Shown here one piece after another: positions 47,850-58,700 of a stretch of DNA of 64,000 nucleotides (position 1 is the first letter of the stretch; every line of letters starts with the position of its first letter). Below the pieces are notes generated by a model. The model was given only the letters and a program-made list of their open reading frames with translations. It searched no databases and was not told where the DNA came from. Source of the stretch: Odobenus rosmarus divergens (taxonomy: Eukaryota; Chordata; Mammalia; Carnivora; Odobenidae). The DNA is taken from the NCBI RefSeq assembly GCF_000321225.1, contig NW_004450945.1, positions 746,046-810,045 on the forward strand, in the 5' to 3' direction. Made by a program: the position numbers and the translations under genes.

Positions 47850-49000
47850 AGATGAAAATATAGGCATTGGTGGGTACTGAAGAAAGGAGATGTATTTCCT
47901 GCTTTAAGAACAGAGCTCTGGGAAAGTAGTAAGACTTCAGTATGAATAATGTGTGTGAGTCTTGGCAGGTGGAGCCCTAAATAGCATGAGAGAGATTACC
48001 ATGTTTCTAAGCTTGGTATGAAGAGAGCTGTAGGCCAGGGATGGACATTGGCATGGCAGAGAGAAACTTCTCATAAGTAACACTCATGGATGGTTGAGTA
48101 AGGGCCAAATGGGATCATGGAGTCCTTAGTGAGTATCAGACTGGGCAAGTGATTGAATGTACCTGAGCAACATCCCCCCGCGCCTCCCCCCCCGTGCCAC
48201 ACACACACACACACACACACACAAAAAAAGATGCAATTTAGACTAAGCACCAGGCAAAGGAAGAGAAAAAAATGGAATTGACTGAGTCTGTTCCCATGTT
48301 GGCAAAAGGGGAGCTTGAGGTAGAAATTAAGTCAGGGTTTAATAACAATAAAGGAAAATAAATTTCTTGCACATTTAAGTTTGTGTGCATCCTACAGAAG
48401 GAAAATAAAAAAGAGTAGGTGTGCTGATCGTGGAAAGAGGTGTGAAATTAGCATGACTGAAAAATGATGAGTTTGTTGGGAAAGTCAAGTGATATATGCA
48501 GAGGGCCTGGCATACAAAGGCATGTAAAATGTGATCCTGACCTTCAAGAAGATCACAGATGGCCCGTAGAGATAAATGTGTCCTTTAGAAGATCAGGAAT
48601 AATCCAACGGATCATATGCTAAGTGTAACAACTGCAGAAGAAGTTCAGAGGAGGGAATAACCAGTGAAGGCTCGTTGTCAAGAAAGGCCCTACAATAGAG
48701 GTGGGACTTCACCTTGGCCATGAAAGAGGTATAACACTGAGACAAATAAAAGATAGAAACAATGATGTGGCAGTAAAATTGTGTATGTTGTGTTGAGAGA
48801 CTGTGGAGTATAGCTGTATTTTGGCAGATGTGTTAGAACATAGCTAGCTAAGGCACACTGGAGAGGTCTGCCTGGTCCAGGGAAGAGGAGGTGTGGAACA
48901 CTCCGTTGAAGATTGAACTTCAATCCATAGTCAGTGAGGAGCCATCAGAGGTTTCTGAATAAAGGGAATTTCTGTCAAATGAAATGCATCAAAAAATTAA
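47850..49000 (+). repeat. old dispersed repeat block with CA microsatellite
   Basis: Diverged wording of the recurring repeat family (tcctgaccttcaagaagatc, aaggcccta caatagaggtg, gtgaggagccatcagaggtt). A (CA)n run at about 48198-48223 follows a C-rich stretch (ccccccgcgcctcccccccc). Confidence 0.45.
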
Positions 49001-49439
49001 TTTCCACCAGTATGCAATTTTGCTTCTAGCAAACCAGGTAGCCTTGTTACTATAAGATCAACCTACAGCATTTGGTTGAGAGAGATAATACTCCAAAAAG
49101 GCAAAAAAACTGAAGGTACAAACTGAAAACCAGCAAAATAAGAGGAACTGAAAATGAAAGATAGTCTGATAGTACATCCACTACCTTATGTTGATATTAG
49201 AGATTATCTCTGTAGACTCGCCTTGCAAATATTACAGATCGTTACTATTATTGTCTAAAAGACAATATAGCCATGTGAATGAGTGAGTAACCCATGTTTA
49301 CTATTAGAGTTTAGTTTGCTCACGGATCTTGGGGATTATGTGAGATCCAGGGCTGTCCCTAGGAGGCGTTTTGCATAGATGCTTTTGTGCCCTATGTGGG
49401 CATATGGGGAAAAGAGTACCCTTTCAAAAAGGTAACTCC

Positions 49440-50040
49440 GATTTGTCACTTTCTGTGTCACTGTGATCCTACACTGATTTCCCATCACAGTCAGATTAAA
49501 TAAAAGTCTCGCTTCTTACCCTGGGTTACTTGGCTCTCTACAATCTGGCTTGGCCCTTGCCACCATCTCTGGCTTGATTTCCTTGTACTCCTGGCCTGCT
49601 TCACTCCACTGTAGCCACACTGGATTCTTCCTATTTCTTTAACAAGTCAAGTATATTCCCATCTGGGGCCTTTGCTCTAACTGTGACCTCTTCCCAAAAC
49701 ACTCCTCAGATCTCTCCATGGCTTATCCCTCGACTCATTCAGGTCTCTGCTCAATTCTTCTTCCTCAAGAGATGTTCCTCGGCTGTGGTATGGAATCATC
49801 ACCTCCATCTCCAAGCCCACTCCTCCACTTTATTTTTGCCTAGCTCCAGTATTTTTTATTGCATTTATTAGTAACTGACACTGTAGTAGTTACTTATTTG
49901 TGTGCTTATTATTTATTTCTCTTACTAGATGGAAGTTCTGTGAGGTCTTTGTCTAGTGCCTCTGTTAAGTCCTGGCCTGGAAGAGGCTCTGACACAAAAA
50001 AAGGGCTTGACAAGTATTTGTCATATAAATGAATAAATAA
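49440..50040 (+). mobile_element. L2 LINE 3' fragment
   Basis: The best L2 match in the window: ccctgggttacttggctctc, tctggcttggcccttgccac, cctggcctgcttcactccac, gcctttgctctaactgtgac, cattcaggtctctgctcaat, tggaagttctgtgaggtctt, ending ataaatgaataaataa. Confidence 0.8.
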
Positions 50041-50080
50041 AAAAATGAAAAATATATCATTATTGCTATCATCATTCTTT

Positions 50081-50165
50081 TCTAATTTTTAATTCCAGTA
50101 GAGTTAACATACAGTGTTATATTAGTTTCAGGTGTACAATCTAGTGATTCAATTAATTCAGCACT
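50081..50165 (-). mobile_element. 5'-truncated carnivore L1 3' end, reverse
   Basis: aattccagtagagttaacat, acagtgttatattagtttca, ggtgtacaatctagtgattc is the reverse complement of the carnivore L1 3' terminus. The T-rich left end is the tail. ctatcatcatt to the left and ctatcgtcatcatt to the right may be a decayed target-site duplication. Confidence 0.7.
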
Positions 50166-50209
50166 ATCGTCATCATTTGTAATAACTAGTATTGATTCAG
50201 AATTGACCC

Positions 50210-50390
50210 ATGTGCCATGACTGGGTCATTAAAGGCTGTACTTAGTTATTTCATTTATTCCTCACAACCACTTCCCTACTCCCTGAGTCATTCAGAGGTG
50301 AAGTAACTTTCGTAAATTTACTCAGCTAGCAACGGATGAATTAAGAGTTAAACACCTCTAAGCTCCAGTGGTCTTGCATTACCATAAAGT
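50210..50390 (-). mobile_element. MIR-like fragment, reverse
   Basis: tcatttattcctcacaacca, cagaggtgaagtaactttcg, tcagctagcaacggatgaat. The order is that of reverse MIR. Confidence 0.5.
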
Positions 50391-50611
50391 GTATGTGAGA
50401 ACTACCACACTGTATAATAGCATATCGCATGAGTGATAGCACAGTGCCTGCAAATTAATAAATGAAGGTAGCTAACTCTCTTGAACATGGATCCCCAGGT
50501 CAAAAGAAAGCTTTGGGGAGTATAGCTGGTCGAATGCCATTGGTTTAGGGTCTGGAAGCCCCCAGAACAATGGTTTTTGTTATTGTTGTTGTTGATATCT
50601 GGCATCACCAA

Positions 50612-50705
50612 TGATATTTTTTAATTTTTTAAATTTTTTTGTATTTCAAGTTTTTATTTAAATTCTATTTAGTTAACATATAGTGTAACACTGGTTTCAG
50701 GTGTT
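50612..50705 (-). mobile_element. second carnivore L1 3' end, reverse
   Basis: Like 50081-50165: tttttatttaaattctattt, agttaacatatagtgtaaca, ctggtttcagg, led by a T-rich tail complement. About 450 bases separate the two copies. Confidence 0.7.
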
Positions 50706-52430
50706 TTTTGTTTGTTTGCAGACTTAAAAAAAATACTTTTGTTCTTAAATATATGCCCTGGGCTTTGGAATATTTCACTTCCAACGGTCTGAAATTGTGG
50801 CTGGTTTTTGGAGGATGACTCCTGGTTAGGGGGCCCTTTACTGGAAAACATGGACGGCTAAAAGTGCCTGTGAGTTTATATACTCCTTGGATTGCCGTTT
50901 ACCAGTAACTGATAGATACAAGGTTATGAAACTCAAACTCCATGGCCTCAGGTTGGGCCCTCTTTGAGGCAACCTGACATTCCAGAGTTCACCTCCAAGT
51001 TCAACTTGAAGCCGCTCTGCCCAGGGCTTTGCTTAACACCGAACCCCTGCCTGGTTGGCGTACTTCCCTTCCCTGTCCTGCTTCCCCAACTCTCTTACTG
51101 TTTTCCCTTGGAGCACTTTGTCAACAACTCGTATATTACGAATGTTTGTTTCTGGGTCTGATAGTAGGGACTCTAACCTCAGATAGTGAACTACCCAGGT
51201 CCCTCCTAGTGCAAATGAGGTTACTTTGGCCACACCTAAAGTGCCTTTCCCTAGGCATCCATACCTTTCTCACCACTCATGTTCTTCCCAGACTTGTAAA
51301 TGTGAGATTCTTACTCACTGGAGCCAAGTTAGGGAGGATTCACTATAAAGAAACAGCATTTTGTAGGAGAATCACCTTGGGTGTGTATAGATTCTATTTC
51401 TTTGCTTCCTGGAGCTCAAGCCCAGATTTGACCTAACTCATTTCCGTCCCGTATTCCTGGCTCGTCGACAAGTGCAGGGAAGAAAGAAGAGCTGAGTCAC
51501 TGCAGCTTAATTCACTTGTCCTTTTCTTTGCCCCTTGAGCTTGCTTTAATTGAAGAAACATTCAATGGGATTAACTTCGCTACAAAAAAGCATTCTGGGT
51601 CTCGTTTCAAGGCAGGCCTTGGGCTGTATTGGAACAGCAGGAACACTTAAAGCCTTTGAACAATGTGGGTATTTTGGAGCTTGGAGTGGACTGTTTCTCC
51701 AGTGGGGCTCATGGAAGTCACCTTCCCCTGTGTAGTCTCTGTGCCTTTAACTGCCTAATAGCGAGTATATGGGGGCAGCGACAGAAGCTAACTTCATCAG
51801 ATAACTGGGCCAGGCCCAGGTGGGGTTCCCAAACATCAGGGAGGCTTAAAGAAGAGCAGACTTGTTTCTTTACCGTGGAAGACCTGAACACTGAGGGCAG
51901 ATTGCCCTCACCTAATATCCTGGGGAGTAATTTTCACTCTCAAGATCTTGCTGGTGTGCTGTTGTTTGGCTTAAGCCAAACTGGGGCATGCTTTGCACTA
52001 GAAAGTCAGAGAAGCAATTAGGAATGCTGTCATCATGGAGTGATGGGAAGGGTACTACAGTGGACATGAAGAAGACACCTGGGAAGTTGCTCTAGGTTGA
52101 TCACTGATGGGTTGCGTGAGCTTGAGAGTTTGACTCAAATTACCTGGGCAACAGGGTCCCTACCTGTAGAATGAAGTGGTCCCCATCAGCTCACCATGGT
52201 CAGTTTTCTATGATCGCATCTTTCTTTCAGTGGTATCCAGTGTTTTTATGGACATTGGGTGTCTCCTGTATCAGCTAGCCTAGCACAGAAGACCAGGAAA
52301 TTCCTTATGTGGCATTCTCCCTAGGGCATTGGAGCTTTGCTGCTCTTTGCCCCATATCTTGGAAAGAATAAAAACTGTCAGGTTGATCCAGGAGTAACTG
52401 AGCAATTGTCCAAATGTTCTGAAGGGTGCC
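50706..52430. other. intergenic, no gene recognised
   Basis: Chance ORFs of up to 135 codons (51029-51436, 51629-52021) have no recognisable family. A MIR-like + segment is at about 52075-52195 (ggttgcgtgagcttgagagt). Otherwise unassigned. Confidence 0.45.
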
Positions 52431-52433
52431 TAG

Positions 52434-52566
52434 CCCCATTAGTTTTTTTGTTTTTTAAGTCAGCTCTAAGCAAATGTGGGGCTTGAACTCATGACCCCAA
52501 GATTAAGAGTCCTATGCTGTACTGACTGAGCCAACCAGGTCCCCACACCCCCCTGCCCCCCATTAG
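52434..52566 (-). mobile_element. older, short Can-SINE, reverse
   Basis: Reverse reading: ggggacctggttggctcagt, caggactcttaatcttgggg-like region (ggactcttaatcttggggtc), then catgagttcaagccccacat, ending acttaaaaaacaaaaaaact. It lacks the CT-rich middle of the other copies, as in older tRNA-derived carnivore SINEs. CCCCATTAG at 52434-52442 and 52558-52566 may be the target-site duplication. Confidence 0.8.
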
Positions 52567-52829
52567 CAATTTTTAAATGTTCAACTGAGCTATAGAGCAC
52601 CAGGAAAATAGACTTGTTCTAAAACCCTATAATCCTTTCCGAGGCAAAAGTTCCCTGAAATAGATGCAGTGGTGGCTCTTTCCTGGTCATATACAAATAT
52701 GACACTGTGGGGACCAATTCATGTCCCTAGCTTCATGAAAGCCATGGATTGACTCCCTATATTCTCGTGCTGTTATGACTTCGCTTTTGACACTTACCAC
52801 ACAAGAGAATCCAAATGCTGCTTCTCCAA

Positions 52830-53370
52830 CAATGCCTTATATCTCTCTAATCAAAAGCATCTCTCTTTCCTCCAGATTCTCCCAAGTAGTTCATACTATA
52901 ATCTCTCCCTGAAAAGTCTTACAGATATTTATGTTTCTGTATCTTCTACTACTTTCTCCCCAACTCTCGACTATATACACCTAAAGGACAAGGGCCAAGT
53001 CTTACACTTATTTTGCTCCTAAAGATATCTCTTAGAGCCTGGAACACATTAGTAATTATGGGCCTTCAAGTTCAGTAGTATTTGCACAGGTTTTATTCAA
53101 CTATTTTAGAAGAGGCAACAAGAATCAGAGGAAAAGAACAAAGATTTTGAAGTAAAAAAAGTGATGTTTCCTTCCTGGTCCTTCTATTTACTCTTCACGT
53201 GGCCTTGTTCAAATTATTTCAAATATTCAAAGCTCTGTAACAAATCCATATCCAATCTGTAACATGGCAATATCATCACTAAACTTACAGGACTGCATGA
53301 GGGTAGAAAATCTGATGTAAAATTAAACCTCAATAAATGGTAGCTGATGCTATGATTACGTTTATGATTA
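52830..53370 (+). mobile_element. L2 fragment followed by MIR-like fragment
   Basis: About 52830-53060 reads as L2 (caactctcgactatatacac...agggccaagtcttacactta). About 53140-53370 reads as a diverged MIR (cttcacgtggccttgttcaa...aatctgtaacatggcaatat). Confidence 0.5.
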
Positions 53371-55270
53371 TTGTTTGTCTCTATGGAATGTATTTATCTG
53401 TACTATAGAAAGTGACATAAAAATGGATGGGATCTAAATTTGTGATTCAGATTTTTTCTGGTCCAAAGTAATGGAAGGAGGTCACAGGGAGAGATGTGTA
53501 GGCTTGTAGATGGGAGGTAAATAAGGGGGTTTTAACTTTGCTGGAATGTCTGATTAATAAACCCCCCCCACACACACACACAGAGGTTGATAGCAATTAT
53601 GAAAAAAATGCTAACAATCATAATTTCTAGGGTACACGTCCATGGACATGTATCACATTATTTTTAAAACCTGTCCATACTTTTAAAAGTATAAATGCTA
53701 GGTATGCTAAAACAAAACAAAACAAAACAAACAAACAAACAAACAAATAAAAAACCACTTCCATACACACCATGGGCTGTTGATACTAAATCTTTTTTTC
53801 CTCAATACGATGGGTATTTCTGATAAGCCAATGGCCAATCAAGCAGAAGCCAGTGTAGATGTCAGTGGAGTTTCTGATGCTGGGAGGGAATCCAGAAGAA
53901 GGTGGAAAGAACAGATCAGATCTCTAATCCAAGGGCTATTCCCAGCTATAATTGGGAGCTCCCCATTATCACAGTTCTTTCCCTTCTATAATAGACAGGA
54001 GCTGAACCATAGCTGATGCTTCATGTAGTGTGATTGAGAAGAAAACCTTCAAGAAAAGATGCATGTATAGGTGCATGAAGAAAAGCTTTGAATATGCCAT
54101 CTGGTTTCATATCTCTTCACCTTTTTACTTCCTTATACTGGAAGCCATTTAGAGAAAGGAAAACATAGTACCTGTTTTTCCTGTTTATTATAACTGAAAA
54201 CAAATCCCTCAAACCTTTACTAAATACTTAGTATGTTTTAAACACTTTACTTAGAAGTTGGGATAAAAAATTGAATAGTAAATGGCCACTGTGTGGGAAA
54301 GACTTTCAGAGCTATAAGGCCACCAAAACCCAAACACAATAGCAACAAAAGCACACTGTGGTGACCCCCATAAAAGTGGGGGTGATAGTCAAATCATGTA
54401 ACCACTCATAAAGAATGGGCACAGACCCCTCAGGATGTACACACTGACCAATGAGGATGGGTGCCTGCCCTAAAATACATTTACTGTTCTGAGGCAAGAA
54501 TGATCATTCTTGCCTCAAGCAGTGCCTGGGTTTGAGAAGGCATTTTTGACAGATGGTGTAATTGGAAGTATTCTATTTATTTCGTTTTCTTTTTCACTTT
54601 TTTTTCTCCCAGAGGGTAAGAGAAGTGTTATGTTCTACATCACAACAATTAAAATGCTTTTTAGTGCTGAGAGACAACCCGCTACCAAAAATCAAATTGA
54701 GCAGCAGAGGTCATCTATGCCATGTCATGGAAACTGGAATACAAGCTAGTGCTGCAGAGTCATACTATGGTGGATGATCAAGGAACCTTGGCTGTGGAGG
54801 TGATGTTTGAGTTCATCTTGAAAGATGGGTAATCTTAAAGATATATGTGGTTATGGGTGAGAGTAAGGTCAAGGCATTGTGTTGGAAACAATAGAGTAGC
54901 AATGTACAGAAGCATGAAATTCAAGGACTGTCTGTTCATTTTGCAGTCGTCGAGTGACTGTTGTATTGAGATTCATCGATGAACGACAGACAGAAGCCTG
55001 CCTAGTGAAATTACATTCTAGCAGGGAATACTGAGTAGTCAGAATTCGTTGGGTGCCATTAGACTTGAAGAGTAAGCCAATGGCAGACTGTGGATGGGCT
55101 TTATCTTTTTAGCTATGGCCAGCAGTTGAAGGGTTTTCCCTCCCCTAAGGGGTCTGGGCGCATTGGATATAATCTGGGGATGAGAGTTTCTGGAACTGCC
55201 TAGCACAAGACCACAGGCTTCTGCTTTCTGGATGTGTTTGTGTTCCACCCAAGGGGAGTGACCCACTGAA
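53371..55270. other. intergenic, no gene recognised
   Basis: A C-run with a CA repeat near 53563-53582 and an (AAAAC)n/(AAAC)n repeat at 53708-53748. About 55020-55130 hints at the recurring old repeat (ggatgggctttatcttttta). No coding pattern is seen. Confidence 0.4.
53708..53748. repeat. (AAAAC)n then (AAAC)n repeat
   Basis: About four AAAAC units passing into five AAAC units. Confidence 0.93.
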
Positions 55271-55279
55271 AAATTACTT

Positions 55280-55530
55280 GCTAATTTAGAGATAGTAGTA
55301 CCATGGAAAAGAGCTCTGAAATAGATGAATGACTTGGTGGGACCCCTCATTCTACCCCTACCTCGCTTTGTGAACTTGGGCATGCACCTGACCTCTCAGA
55401 GGCTCAGCTTTCCTATCTGTAAACTATAGCCAATAATATTTGCTCTGCCTGTTACATAGGATTGTACAAGTCAAAAGAGACAATTTATATGAAATTTCTT
55501 AGCAAACTTTGAATCAGTATATATGAAGAA
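55280..55530 (+). mobile_element. MIR SINE fragment
   Basis: gaacttgggcatgcacctga, cctctcagaggctcagcttt, cctatctgtaaactatagcc, gcctgttacataggattgta is MIR in + orientation, nearly complete from core to tail. Confidence 0.75.
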
Positions 55531-55613
55531 CAGAAAGATTTAAAACTAATTTATGCAATCAAAATCATAAAGTCCTTTTACCAGATTTTCTTGAGCTTTG
55601 TTTTTCTTGATTT

Positions 55614-55761
55614 TATGTGTGTGTGTGTGTATATATATATGTTATATATGTGTACACATACATATATATGTTATGTTATACATGCATACACATACATATA
55701 TACACACATATGATTATATATGTAATTTCTACATATATATATGAATATATATATATATATA
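55614..55761. repeat. compound TG/TA/CA repeat, AT-rich
   Basis: Starts (TG)n, becomes (TA)n, then mixed TACA/TATG units, ending in (AT)n. Several inverted-repeat pairings are possible, so cruciform extrusion is conceivable. Confidence 0.9.
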
Positions 55762-55764
55762 CTT

Positions 55765-58700
55765 CCTGAGAGACTAAACAAGGGTGTCTCAGCTGGGAAA
55801 AGTATGTTCTGGAGGGATATTGTTGTGGAAAATACCTATAGCTGTTCCACAGATCTTTGCTTTTACCCCAGCAATTCCCATTAGCAACAACCACAAGTTT
55901 CCCCTAATCAGTATTAATTCTTATGGCCTCTTAATTATAGCTATGTAATGTCAGTATGCAGTCCTGTAGTCTTCTTCAAATGGTGTACTACCTCATGTAG
56001 AACTACTCGCTTCTAGAATATTCATGGTAGAAGAAAACTTAGAGCTCTCCTCCACTCTTAGGGATAGAAAAGACCAAGACCTACCTGTCTTATCCAGGGA
56101 GTCACATGCGCTCACAGAACAGGGACAGCTAGAACCTGAGCTCTGTACTCTAGAATTCTATAGTTCAGCTCCTCTCGTTTCTATCCCTGACATCTCCTCA
56201 TCATCCCAGATTTGGATTCCCGATGCCTCTGAACACAAGAGTGGAAAAGAAAACTAAGATTTTCCTTCCAAAGTGTGAGAGGGTCTTTCTCAGAGAAAGC
56301 CTTTCTGCAAAACTTTGAAACTCAGACTAAGAGCCTTAATCAGGTAAGTTCCCAGGATTCATCTCTGACAGACATGTAGAAGTATTTTCATTAATAAGTA
56401 AATAAGCAAACAAATAAATAAAATTGACATCTAGAGACTATTAACTGTGCTTTCAGCTTTAAAAAATTGCTTGGCAGGTATTGACTCATCTAGTTCTCAC
56501 AAGAAAGTTACAAGGTGCCACCCCACCCCCATTTTACACATGAGGTCCACTAGGCAAGAGAAGTTAAGTAGCTTTTCCAAGGTCACCAGCCGGTGGTGGG
56601 AACCTACAAGGTCGGACTGCAGAGCTCAGCTCTCATTCATATTTCCTACACACACTTTTCAATACTGACATCGATTTGCCTGTAGTGTGGGAGAGGTGAT
56701 AGAGCATCATTAGGCTCAGGCATTCTCTGGCTTCAGGAGATTGTCCAGCTGGGAAGGACACTTGGCTCAGTTTCTCTAGGAGGTGCGAGGCTTAAAGTAA
56801 GAATAATGACTTTCTCAGGTAAAGGAGCACCTAGGTTTTTCAAAAGGAATTTTTGGTAGGCAGGCTGTATAATTTATTTTCCTTAAAAAAATTGTGTAAG
56901 CAGAGATGTTAATCCTTAATCCAGGCACCACGGCAAATATCCTTTTTTGCATTCAAAACCAAAACCAAAAAATCAAGATCAAAGCAAATGGCAGAGGTGG
57001 CAGGAGGTGTTCATGAGCATAAAAGCCACAGTTGGTTCCAACACTCCTGGAGTGTGAATGCAAGAGAGTGCTTTAGGCCAGGACTGTTTGTGGCTAAACA
57101 AAAGCATGGCGGTGAGAAAGCAGTAAAGCAAACAGAGAGGGAGAGAACTATCCATTGATAGGCAGCACCCAAAAGTACTCAATGCCAGGTTCCACTGAGA
57201 AAGAGAATTAAAAAAAAAAAAAGAAGAAGAAGGGCTTTGCTGTGGCATGGAAGAGACCTCTTCTGAGCAGGGGTTGGTGTTGTACTAAAAGTGGGAAGGA
57301 AGGTTGGGACCAACAGTTCTTCCTTGTCGTTGGCTAGTTGGGTGCAGCCCTGCTGTGAGATGCTGGATAGTCCTATTTCCTGCCTGGACCTCAGTTTCCT
57401 ACTCCAGAAACCAAGGTAATTAAATGATTTCCAAGTTCCTTTTGGTCTGTACCTCTAAGATCACAGTGCTGTGTCTTTCTCAACCCTGAGTTTTCCTCAG
57501 CACTTCGCAACAGACCAGAAAGCATCAAGGGAAGCTGAGCAACCCTTTGCACAGGAAGCACCAAAGCCCATGAGCCACCTCTGTGTAGACCTTTGATGAG
57601 TCCGGCCTGTCTTGTCTGATTCTCAGACCTTAACAAAGTTTACCACCTCTGATTCCCTCGCCACAAATGCACACGGCCCATTCAACACAAGGAGAACCTG
57701 CTATTACACAAGAGCACCATGGAAATAATTGGGATGGCGTTCATAAGAAAATAGTCTTTCAGCCAAGAGACAGGGGAGCTCTTTTCCTCAGGAAAGGAAA
57801 GAATGCATTACAACCATGGGAGAGAGGCAGACATTCACCACTCCTGCCACCCTCCCCAAGGGAGGTCAAAGTGTTACAGAGGCTGTGATGATGAGCAAAG
57901 ACTGTGGTATTGTACCCCAGGACAAGAAGTAATGAGGCTAAGGAGATGAAAGACAGAGGGGAGAGGCAGCCAAGCAACGTTCTCATGAATAGGATATTAT
58001 ATGAGGAAAGAAAAAGGCAGTATATGAGAAGACAGAACTCCCATTGATTACTGAATCCTGATTGAAAACCAGCCAGCCATGGGACAGCATGATGCCTTCT
58101 GCCAAGCCCTGGTAAGACTACACTTAAATATGACTTCCTGCCCTGCTTGGGATTCTTGAAGCAATCACAGGTCGGAGGGTGGGGGTCAACAAGAATGAGG
58201 TGACAGGCCACTGCCTCCAAGGAATGGCTTGAGACTCCTGGCAAGGTGCAAATAACCCTGGAGTCCTAGCCACCGTAGAGGGAATTACCACTCTCCTAGG
58301 AACGTCAAGGGTGCATGGAGAATGAAATACCATGTGGATGTCTTTGGTAGAGAAGAAAGGGAGACAGGCAAAGAAATGGGGATGTTCCAAAGACAACTTT
58401 CATGTCATTTTGCTGAGTTTGTGCTGCTTATGAGTAAATCAGGGTAAAAGCAAAAGACAAGGGGAAGGGATATTGAAATGCTCCTGTCCCAAAAGTGGTA
58501 AGAGAAAAACTACACTACACACACACACACACACACACACACACTCCCCAGTGGCCTGAGAATCACTTTGAACACCAGACATTAAAAATATATTTCCTAG
58601 GGCTTCTTCTGCCTGAGTGAGTTTTACAAAAGTGAATATCCTAGAATATTCTTTTAAAAGAATATTGGATATTTACAGAATACCAAGATTTGTTCTAATA

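Noticed and set aside
57759..58244. Longest ORF in the window, 161 codons, reverse strand
   Set aside because: No recognised domain, no splice context, and composition is like the flanks. It is about the length expected by chance in 64 kb of six-frame reading.
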